Source: Colivivens sp964452915 (GTDB lineage Bacteria; Bacteroidota; Bacteroidia; Bacteroidales; Bacteroidaceae). Taken from it: 64,000 nucleotides of DNA. Both the position numbers and the translations under genes were made by a program. Shown one piece after another: positions 46,001-53,686 of the stretch. Position 1 is the first letter of the stretch; each line of letters starts with the position of its first letter. The notes beneath the pieces are model-generated. The model saw nothing but the letters and a program-made list of their open reading frames with translations, was not told the origin of the DNA and searched no databases. The stretch spans positions 26,224 to 90,223 of the forward strand of contig CAYVNW010000004.1 of NCBI GenBank assembly GCA_964452915.1, in the 5' to 3' direction.

Positions 46001-47523
46001 GGGTTAGTGACTTGTGCGAACTGCTGACGAAAATAATTAAACAACAACTGTGGTCGGTCGGACAATACGGCTAAAGGAGTATCGTTACCCATTGACGATG
46101 ATGGTTCTTGCGCATTAACACACATCGGGACAATTGTTCTGTCAATATCCTCACGAGTATAATCAAAACTACGTAGTTTACGAAGGAAATCGCTTACTGA
46201 GTTTTCAACTTTTCGTCCACTATGAAGCTTTGCCAATTCAATTCTGTTTGTGTGCAACCATCGTCCGTAGTCACATTCATTTGCAAGCGAAGATTTTATT
46301 TCCGCATCTCTATATATTTTTCCTGTTTCCGTATCAACCATCATTATTTTCCCAGGTTGCAGCTTACCCTTCTCCTTAACGATCAGAGGGTCTATCTTCA
46401 AGCAACCGGCTTCAGATGCAACAATTAGACGTCCATCCTCGGTTATAACATAGCGGCAAGGACGCAATCCGTTTCTGTCAAGCATGCCCCCTGCATATCT
46501 TCCATCAGAAAACAACAAGGCAGCAGGGCCATCCCAAGGCTCCATCAAAATAGAGTGATACTCGAAATAAGCTTTCAACTCATCGCTGATCGGATTGCGG
46601 TCATTAAATGATTCAGGCACCATCATGGAGATTGCATGAGGTAAGCTCATCCCTGAGCAAACAAAGAATTCAAGAGCATTATCGAACGATGCACTATCGC
46701 TCATATTAGGTTGAATAATCGGATGGATACCTTTTACATCCCCCAAGGCTTCCGACGAGAGCACACTTTCGCGAGCTTCCATCCATCCTCTGTTACCACG
46801 AATCGTATTAATCTCGCCATTGTGCGACAACATTCTGAACGGTTGTGCCAACGACCATGTTGGAAATGTATTAGTACTAAAACGAGAATGAACTATAGCC
46901 ATGCCACTGGTAAAGAACGGACTGCTCAAATCAGGGAAATACTCACGCAGCTGCATGGAAGTAAGCATGCCTTTATAAACTATTGTCCTGCTCGATAAAG
47001 AGACTATATAAAAGTCTTTATCATTGATCTGTTGCTCTATATGTTTCCTCAGCAAATACAAGTCTACTTCAAACCGGCTAAAATCCTTTGCTCCAGTAAT
47101 AAACAGCTGGACTATGTCGGGTTCTGTTTCAGCAGATGCGTCGCCAAGAATGTCAGAATTGACGGGCACCTTCCGGATTTTAGACAATGTAAAACCGGCA
47201 GACTCCACTTCACGGTGAATCAAATCAATATAAGCATCTTGAAGTTTCTTGTCTTTTGGGAGGAATACGAGTCCTGTTCCATATTTTCCCCGTTCAGGAA
47301 CTGGTATACCTTGAAGTAGTATAAATTCGTGTGGTATCTGAACCAAAATGCCAGCACCATCGCCCGATCTGTTGTCAGCAGATTCCGCACCGCGGTGCCT
47401 CATATTTTCAAGGACAGTCAGAGCATCATCCACAAGCTGGTGTGTCTTGTTACTATTTAAATCAGCCAACAGACCTATACCACAGGCGTCGTGTTCATTT
47501 ATTTTATTATACAGTGTTTTCAT
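43063..47523 (-). CDS. gltB: Glutamate synthase large subunit
   Basis: A 1486-residue enzyme that makes two glutamates from glutamine and 2-oxoglutarate. After a short propeptide, Cys14 in [14 protein letters not shown] is the glutaminase nucleophile. The central and FMN-binding domains contain [23 protein letters not shown] and [12 protein letters not shown]; the 3Fe-4S cysteines are in [19 protein letters not shown]; the C-terminal GXGXG-type beta-helix domain includes [21 protein letters not shown]. Normal length. It heads the gltB-gltD-dapL-carA-carB series, after a strong hairpin that separates it from glnN. Confidence 0.98.
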   Translation of the reverse strand: [1486 protein letters not shown]

Positions 47524-47558
47524 ATAACTGTGTTTTGTTTTTATTTTGGTAATAGCCT

Positions 47559-47574
47559 TAAGCAGTATTGCTTA
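47559..47574. repeat. Small inverted repeat upstream of gltB
   Basis: TAAGCA-GTAT-TGCTTA, 36-51 bp before the gltB start. It could be an operator or a leader hairpin; no recognised regulator site is matched. Confidence 0.45.
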
Positions 47575-47632
47575 TATTTGCACAACCAGATATCTATATT
47601 AATCTCAAATCATACAACATATAAATATATAA

Positions 47633-47660
47633 GATTCCTTCCTCCTCTGAGGAAGGAATC
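47633..47660 (-). terminator. Strong hairpin after glnN
   Basis: Perfect 12-bp stem GATTCCTTCCTC / GAGGAAGGAATC with a 4-base loop, 11 bp after the glnN stop. On the minus strand it is followed by TTATATATTTATATG, which is T-rich but not a clean T run, so it may act as terminator or as an mRNA-processing/stability element before gltB. Confidence 0.7.
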
Positions 47661-47671
47661 CCAAGTGTTAT

Positions 47672-49858
47672 TTAGTTAATAAACAACAATTCTCGATATT
47701 TAGGCAGAGGCCAGAGATCATTATCTACGATCTCCTCTAACTTGTCAATTGGCCGTCGGATGGCAAATAGAGACTCTGCAATCTCATGATAAGCTTTCGC
47801 CTTTTCATACTCATTCTCTATCTTATTTGCAGCTTTCCGGGCTTGTACCATTGCACCACTCTTAGTGCGTACATCGTCAATCAAGACCGTCACTTTCTTT
47901 AGTAATTCTGTCTCTGTTTTTGCCATTGACTCGAAATCATCAGGATAAACCTGTTTCAGCTGGTTGATTATTGTAAGTAAGCGGTTCTTATAGGCAAGTG
48001 CGGCAGGTATAATATGGTTTATTGCCATACGCCCCATCACACGCGCTTCAATCTGAACTTTCTTTGTGTATGTCTCCCATTTAACTTCATTACGAGCCTC
48101 AAGTTCCTCCTTCGTGTACACACCTGTACTTGTAAACATCTTTATTGAAGCGGGTTTGACGAACTCTTTGAACATCTCAGGCACACTGGTCTCCACGTCA
48201 AGTCCACGACGTTTTGCTTCAATAGGCCATTCACTTGAATATCCATTTCCGTCAAAACAAACAGTATCAATTATGCTTGCGATAAGAGGTTTAAGCACAT
48301 CCATGAACGCGATATTCATTGGTTTGCCTTTTGCCATTTCTTTATCGACATCAATCTTGAACAATTTCAACTGTTCTGCCACAGCGGCATTCAGAGTTGT
48401 CATTGCACCTGCATTATTAGCACTTGAACCAACTGCACGGAATTCAAATCTGTTTCCTGTAAACGCGAACGGACTTGTTCTGTTTCGGTCTGTGTTGTCG
48501 ATAAATATTTCTGGGATCTCCACAATTCCTACAGACGCACCTTTCTTGCCGGCAATCTGAATAGGCGTATCAGAAGGCACTTCCAAAAGTTTACGTAACA
48601 CATTTGTCATTGTGGCACCAAGAAATGATGATATAATAGCAGGAGGAGCCTCATTGGCACCAAGGCGGTGAGCGTTTGTAGCCGAAGCGATTGACGCCTT
48701 AAGTAGTCCGTTATGCCTTTGCACAGCGACCAATACGTTCACAAAGAAGGTAACAAATTGCAGATTACCCATAGCATCCTTTCCCGGAGCTAAAAGTAAT
48801 GTTCCCGTATCTGTACCAAGCGACCAGTTATTGTGTTTACCTGAACCATTTATTCCTGCAAATGGTTTCTCATGAAGCAATAGTACAAATCCATGTTTGC
48901 GGGCTATATTTGCCATGAGATTCATTATCATTTGGTTTTGGTCATTTGAAAGGTTTGTCTCGCCAAAGATTGGAGCCAATTCAAACTGATTAGGTGCCAC
49001 CTCATTATGTCTGGTTTTCAATGGAATGCCATGCTTATAACCTTCTATTTCAACCTCTCTCATGAACGAGGCCACGCGCGTAGGGATAGCTCCAAAATAA
49101 TGGTCGTCCAGTTGCTGGTTCTTCGAAGAGGCATGTCCCATCAATGTGCGTCCTGTCAACATCAGGTCCGGACGTGCGGCATATAGGTCCTCATCTACCA
49201 GGAAATATTCTTGCTCCCATCCCAGATAGGAGTAAACCTTCTTTACATTTGGATCAAACATTTTGCATATATCCACGGCTGCTTTATCAACAGCTTTCAA
49301 TGCCTTCTTGAGTGGAGTTTTGTAGTCAAGAGCCTCACCGGTGTAAGAAATAAACACTGTCGGTATACACAAAGTATCATCTTGAATAAAAACAGGGGAA
49401 GTCGGGTCCCATGCAGTATATCCACGTGCTTCAAATGTAGCGCGAATACCGCCACTTGGGAACGAACTTGCATCAGGCTCTTGCTGTATAAGCGATTTAC
49501 CGTCAAATTCCTCAATCATGCCACCTTTCTTGTCGTACTCCAAGAACGAGTCATGTTTCTCCGCTGTTCCTTCAGTAAGCGGTTGGAACCAATGTGTTAT
49601 ATGAGTCACTTTGTGTTCCATTGCCCATATTTTCATTCCTTCAGCCACTTTATCTGCAATAGCACGATCGAGAGGATGCCCGTTGTCGATACAATCAATC
49701 AATTCATTGTAAGCTGACACATCGAGATACTTGCGCATTTTCTCGCGGTTGAAAACCAGTTCTCCAAAATACTTTGAAGGCCGTTCATCTGGTGCATCTA
49801 CTGGCAATGCTTTCTTCTTGAAAGCGTCTTGCACTACGTCAAATCTTAATTTACTCAT
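47672..49858 (-). CDS. glnN: Glutamine synthetase type III
   Basis: A 728-residue glutamine synthetase of the GSIII family, much longer than GSI (about 470 residues). It contains GINGSGKHNNWSLGTDTG and NAHRLGANEAPPAIISSFLG, conserved in GSIII, and HNEVAPNQFELAPIFGETN. It condenses glutamate and ammonia with ATP. In Bacteroides fragilis this type is the main assimilatory enzyme. It lies 75 bp downstream of asnB and upstream of gltB, making a glutamine-glutamate cycle module. Confidence 0.97.
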   Translation of the reverse strand: MSKLRFDVVQDAFKKKALPVDAPDERPSKYFGELVFNREKMRKYLDVSAYNELIDCIDNGHPLDRAIADKVAEGMKIWAMEHKVTHITHWFQPLTEGTAEKHDSFLEYDKKGGMIEEFDGKSLIQQEPDASSFPSGGIRATFEARGYTAWDPTSPVFIQDDTLCIPTVFISYTGEALDYKTPLKKALKAVDKAAVDICKMFDPNVKKVYSYLGWEQEYFLVDEDLYAARPDLMLTGRTLMGHASSKNQQLDDHYFGAIPTRVASFMREVEIEGYKHGIPLKTRHNEVAPNQFELAPIFGETNLSNDQNQMIMNLMANIARKHGFVLLLHEKPFAGINGSGKHNNWSLGTDTGTLLLAPGKDAMGNLQFVTFFVNVLVAVQRHNGLLKASIASATNAHRLGANEAPPAIISSFLGATMTNVLRKLLEVPSDTPIQIAGKKGASVGIVEIPEIFIDNTDRNRTSPFAFTGNRFEFRAVGSSANNAGAMTTLNAAVAEQLKLFKIDVDKEMAKGKPMNIAFMDVLKPLIASIIDTVCFDGNGYSSEWPIEAKRRGLDVETSVPEMFKEFVKPASIKMFTSTGVYTKEELEARNEVKWETYTKKVQIEARVMGRMAINHIIPAALAYKNRLLTIINQLKQVYPDDFESMAKTETELLKKVTVLIDDVRTKSGAMVQARKAANKIENEYEKAKAYHEIAESLFAIRRPIDKLEEIVDNDLWPLPKYRELLFIN

Positions 49859-49933
49859 AGTTTAATTCTTTTTTTTGAGTTGTTGAGTGTTTTGTTTGTG
49901 TTGTTTGTTATAATATTGATTTTTGTTTTAGCA

Positions 49934-51610
49934 TCATACATCTTCATGCACGTCAGCAACGGCGCGTCCACTTGGATCATTCATATTCTGGAACGCCTTG
50001 TCCCACGCCAACGCTTCAGCAGTTGAGCAGGCCACGCTTGGAACACTTGGTACGCTCCTTGCAGCGGACTCACTTGGAAAATGCTCTTCGAAAATGCTAC
50101 GATAATAATACTCTTCTTTATTCAATGGAGGATTAATAGGGAACCTGTCAGCCGCATGTGTCATTTGCTCATCAGATACAGCCTTGGAAGTCAGATCTTT
50201 CAATGTATCTATCCAACTATATCCAACACCATCACTAAATTGTTCCTTTTGCCGCCATGCGATCGAAGCTGGCAACATATCAGCAAACGCCTCTCGTACA
50301 AGTCCTTTTTCCATTGTTTTGCCAGGACACATCTTCAATGCCGGATCAACAGACATCGCTACATCGAGGAATTCCTTGTCAAGGAATGGCACACGCCCTT
50401 CAACGCCCCATGCAAGAAGAGATTTGTTTGCTCTTAGGCAATCATACATATATAGTTTACTGAGTTTACGGACAGTTTCTTCATGAAATTCCTTTGCGTT
50501 CGGGGCCTTGTGAAAATAAAGGTAACCACCGAAAATTTCATCTGCACCTTCACCACTAAGTACCATTTTAATACCCATACTGCGTATTACTCTTGCCAAC
50601 AAATACATAGGAGTACTTGCGCGGACGGTAGTAACATCATATGTCTCAATGTAATATATTACATCTCGTATTGCATCAAGTCCTTCTTGAATCGTGTAAT
50701 TAACCTCATGATGTACAGTTCCTATATAATCGGCTACTTCTTTCGCCTTTATCAAATCCGGCGCGCCTTTAAGACCCACTGCAAATGAGTGGAGTTGTGG
50801 CCACCAAGCATCACGTTTGTCGTCAGTTTCTATTCGTTTTGCAGAATAGAGTTTTGCAATAGCAGATACGACAGAACTGTCAAGTCCACCCGACAATAGC
50901 ACGCCATAAGGCACATCGCTCATCAGTTGTCGTTTGACAGATGCCATCAAAGAGGTCTTAATCAATTCTACAGCCTCTTTTCTGTCTGATGTCAACCAAT
51001 CCATGCCATCATACTTGAACCATTTGCGTGTGTACCAACGTTCTATTTTTCCACCATGCTTGCTTGTACAGTAATGTCCAGGAAGGAACGACTCATAGCT
51101 GTCACAATATCCCTCTAATGCTTTCAGTTCACTTGCAACATACACAGTACCATCTTTATCGTGGCCAATATAAAGTGGTATTACACCGATAGGATCACGT
51201 GCGATCAAGTAATCGTCGGTTGTCGAATCATATAAGACAAAAGCGAATATACCGTTCAATTTATCAATGAAATCAACACCATACTGCTCGTATAGAGCAA
51301 GTATTACCTCACAGTCCGATCCCGTCTGATATTGATAAAAATCGGCTGTCTCTTTACGTATAAGCTGATGATTATAGATTTCACCATTTACAGCCAATAT
51401 TTTTTTCTTGTCAGGAGAATACAAAGGCTGTCCTCCCGACAAAGGGTCGACTATGGCCAGGCGTTCGTGCGCGAGCACAGCCTTATCGTTACTGTATATT
51501 CCACTCCAGTCAGGTCCGCGATGACGAATCTTGGCTGACATTTTTAATGCTTGCTCTCTCTTTTTGAGTGCATCACCCTTGATTTTTAATATTCCTACAA
51601 AGCCACACAT
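49934..51610 (-). CDS. asnB: Asparagine synthase B, glutamine-hydrolysing
   Basis: A 558-residue enzyme with N-terminal class II glutaminase domain (MCGFVGILKIKG, catalytic Cys2 after Met removal; LAHERLAIVDPLSGGQP; AVNGEIYNHQ) and C-terminal synthetase domain with the PP-loop GVLLSGGLDSSVV and the later SGEGADEIFGGYLYF. It makes asparagine from aspartate, glutamine and ATP. It is preceded by a 46-residue Asn/Gln-rich leader peptide gene and a terminator hairpin 81 bp upstream, so it is probably controlled by attenuation according to charged tRNA-Asn. Confidence 0.97.
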   Translation of the reverse strand: MCGFVGILKIKGDALKKREQALKMSAKIRHRGPDWSGIYSNDKAVLAHERLAIVDPLSGGQPLYSPDKKKILAVNGEIYNHQLIRKETADFYQYQTGSDCEVILALYEQYGVDFIDKLNGIFAFVLYDSTTDDYLIARDPIGVIPLYIGHDKDGTVYVASELKALEGYCDSYESFLPGHYCTSKHGGKIERWYTRKWFKYDGMDWLTSDRKEAVELIKTSLMASVKRQLMSDVPYGVLLSGGLDSSVVSAIAKLYSAKRIETDDKRDAWWPQLHSFAVGLKGAPDLIKAKEVADYIGTVHHEVNYTIQEGLDAIRDVIYYIETYDVTTVRASTPMYLLARVIRSMGIKMVLSGEGADEIFGGYLYFHKAPNAKEFHEETVRKLSKLYMYDCLRANKSLLAWGVEGRVPFLDKEFLDVAMSVDPALKMCPGKTMEKGLVREAFADMLPASIAWRQKEQFSDGVGYSWIDTLKDLTSKAVSDEQMTHAADRFPINPPLNKEEYYYRSIFEEHFPSESAARSVPSVPSVACSTAEALAWDKAFQNMNDPSGRAVADVHEDV

Positions 51611-51690
51611 AGTTTTTGTTGATTTAATTTGTTTGTGTTGTAATTTATCTTGTGTTTGTGTTGTAATTCTTTTGCTTACCTGTCTTAAAT

Positions 51691-51725
51691 AAAAAGGGAC
51701 TGATTCCGTTTAAGAACCAGCCCTT
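51691..51725 (-). terminator. Intrinsic terminator (attenuator) in the asnB leader
   Basis: On the minus strand AAGGGCTGGTTC (51725-51714), a 7-base loop, and GAATCAGTCCCTT (51706-51694) form a 12-bp stem with one bulge and one G-U, followed by TTTTTATTT. It lies 30 bp after the leader peptide stop and 81 bp before the asnB ATG. No gene ends between the promoter and this terminator except the leader peptide, so it acts inside the asnB leader. Confidence 0.8.
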
Positions 51726-51755
51726 GTATTTTTACTTTCTGTTTCATCGTTATTT

Positions 51756-51896
51756 TCAATCCATTCGACTGGTAAACGGACACAACGAATTTTTAAGAAC
51801 CTGATTATTATTCTGGCTCTTACCATTATTCAAATTCTGATTACCAAACGCTATCAAAATGTTGAATGTTGCTATGTTTACAAATCTTAACTTCAT
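51756..51896 (-). CDS. Asn/Gln-rich leader peptide of asnB
   Basis: A 46-residue open frame read from the ATG at 51896 to TGA at 51756-51758. It has 10 Asn (positions 7, 12, 19, 21, 23, 24, 29, 30, 31, 36) and 3 Gln, with the core GNQNLNNGKSQNNNQ. It begins about 14 bases after the transcription start expected from the consensus promoter at 51917-51948 and ends 30 bp before an intrinsic terminator. This is the layout of amino-acid biosynthetic leader peptides (as in trp or his), here with the codons of the downstream gene's product. Translation of the peptide is inferred; there is no Shine-Dalgarno site, which is normal here. Confidence 0.75.
   Translation of the reverse strand: MKLRFVNIATFNILIAFGNQNLNNGKSQNNNQVLKNSLCPFTSRMD
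51813..51822 (-). promoter_or_regulatory. Candidate antiterminator arm in the asnB leader
   Basis: TAAGAGCCAG (codons 25-28 of the leader peptide) can pair over 10 bases, with one G-U, with CTGGTTCTTA at 51720-51711, which includes the 5' arm of the terminator. The two structures are mutually exclusive. It lies just after Asn19, 21, 23 and 24, and just before Asn29-31. Confidence 0.65.
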
Positions 51897-51916
51897 CGTA
51901 AATTCTTTTTACGCTG

Positions 51917-51948
51917 CAAATGTACACGTATTTTTTTATTCGAACAAA
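51917..51948 (-). promoter_or_regulatory. Promoter of the asnB leader transcript
   Basis: Minus-strand -33 TTTG (51948-51945) and -7 TACATTTG (51924-51917) with a 20-base spacer, an exact Bacteroidetes promoter, lying in the gap after pyrG. Confidence 0.85.
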
Positions 51949-52031
51949 CATTTACTATTTTTTTTAATATTCCACCATCAAAAAATTTGCAACCGCTGTA
52001 TTTTTGCACTTCCACCGACTAATTCTAATGA

Positions 52032-53624
52032 CTAATGTATGATTGTTTTTATAAAATCAAGAAATAGCGGGTGCGGATGCAATACTGTACTCGAATATTC
52101 AGGATGGAACTGAGTGCCTATAAACCATTTGAGATTCGGTATTTCAACTATCTCAACTAAGTTATTGTCAGGGTTAATACCTGTGCACATCATTCCATGC
52201 GACTCATAATCTTGCTTGTACTCATTGTTGAACTCATAGCGGTGGCGATGACGTTCTTCTATATGTACCTCACCATATATGGCACGAACCCGACTTCCTT
52301 CTTTAAGGTCACATCCGTATGCGCCCAAGCGCATAGTTCCACCCATATTTGTAATACTCTTTTGATCTTCCATGAGGTCAATAACATTATGTTTGGTTTC
52401 AGGATTCATCTCTACACTGTGTGCATCACTATAGCCCAATACATTGCGTGCAAACTCAATAACCATCATTTGCATACCGAGGCATATGCCAAAAGTTGGG
52501 ATGTCGTGCGTACGAGTATAGTGTATTGCTGTTATCTTGCCTTCAATACCCCTCTGCCCAAAGCCTGGACAGATTACTACACCGGCCATGCCCTTTAGTT
52601 TTTCCTCCACATTATCGGGTGTGACATACTCGCTGTTTATAAAATGCAAATTCACCTTTCTGCCATTATATATCGCTGCAAGAGATAGGCTTTCACGTAT
52701 GCTCTTGTATGCGTCTTGTAAGTCGTACTTGCCTACAAGTCCTACATGTACTTCCTCTGTGGCTTCCTTTTGCAACTTAAGGAAATTGCGCCATGGCAGC
52801 AATTTGGGCGTTTCGTTCACAGGCATACCTAATTTACGCAAGATAGATGTATCAAGACCTTGATTCTGCATGTTAATCGGCACTTCATAAATGCTTGGCA
52901 GGTCTTCGCTTTGAACAACACACTCGGGCTCAACGTTACAGAACGATGCCACCTTATTTAATATAGAAGCATCGAGGTGCCGTTCTGTTCGTAGCACAAG
53001 AATGTCAGGCTGAATTCCCATACTCTGCAATTCTTTCACAGAATGTTGTGTGGGCTTAGTCTTCAATTCTCCTGCGGCACGCAAATAAGGTACGTAGGTC
53101 AAATGTACATTAAGTGCATTGTGTCCCATTTCCCATCTCAACTGACGTATTGCTTCCATAAACGGTGCACTCTCTATATCGCCTATAGTACCACCGATTT
53201 CCGTTATGACAAAATCAAAATGTTGTTTTGCTGCAAGAGCCTTTATCCGACTTTTTATCTCATTAGTAATATGAGGGACCACTTGGATTGTTTTTCCGAG
53301 ATAATCACCCCGCCTTTCCTTTTCAATTACGGCTTGATAGATTCTTCCTGTCGTAACTGAATTCTCACGTGTTGTCCGTATTCCGGTAAATCTTTCATAA
53401 TGCCCCAAATCGAGATCGGTTTCCATCCCGTCAACAGTCACGTAGCATTCACCATGTTCGTATGGGTTCAGTGTACCTGGATCAATATTGATGTATGGAT
53501 CAAATTTCTGTATTGTTATTTTATAACCATGTGCTTGGAGCAATTTACCTATGCTCGATGATATTATTCCTTTGCCAAGCGATGAGACCACCCCGCCTGT
53601 GACGAATATGTATTTTGTGTCCAT
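52032..53624 (-). CDS. pyrG: CTP synthase
   Basis: A 530-residue enzyme that aminates UTP to CTP with glutamine-derived ammonia. The synthetase domain begins YIFVTGGVVSSLGKGI and contains KFDPYINIDPGTLNPYEHGE. The class I glutaminase domain has PTFGICLGMQMMVIE with the catalytic Cys and GTQFHPEYSS with the His-Glu pair. It lies 62 bp after the PurF-like gene, probably in the same transcript, and before the asnB promoter. Confidence 0.98.
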   Translation of the reverse strand: MDTKYIFVTGGVVSSLGKGIISSSIGKLLQAHGYKITIQKFDPYINIDPGTLNPYEHGECYVTVDGMETDLDLGHYERFTGIRTTRENSVTTGRIYQAVIEKERRGDYLGKTIQVVPHITNEIKSRIKALAAKQHFDFVITEIGGTIGDIESAPFMEAIRQLRWEMGHNALNVHLTYVPYLRAAGELKTKPTQHSVKELQSMGIQPDILVLRTERHLDASILNKVASFCNVEPECVVQSEDLPSIYEVPINMQNQGLDTSILRKLGMPVNETPKLLPWRNFLKLQKEATEEVHVGLVGKYDLQDAYKSIRESLSLAAIYNGRKVNLHFINSEYVTPDNVEEKLKGMAGVVICPGFGQRGIEGKITAIHYTRTHDIPTFGICLGMQMMVIEFARNVLGYSDAHSVEMNPETKHNVIDLMEDQKSITNMGGTMRLGAYGCDLKEGSRVRAIYGEVHIEERHRHRYEFNNEYKQDYESHGMMCTGINPDNNLVEIVEIPNLKWFIGTQFHPEYSSTVLHPHPLFLDFIKTIIH

Positions 53625-53686
53625 GTTGTGTATTTATTATTGTGTATGTTTTATCTGAGTATTTATTTAGAATCATTTATAAGAGT

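Noticed and set aside
47573..47580. TATATTTG on the plus strand upstream of gltB
   Set aside because: It matches the -7 box but points away from gltB, and no plus-strand gene follows.
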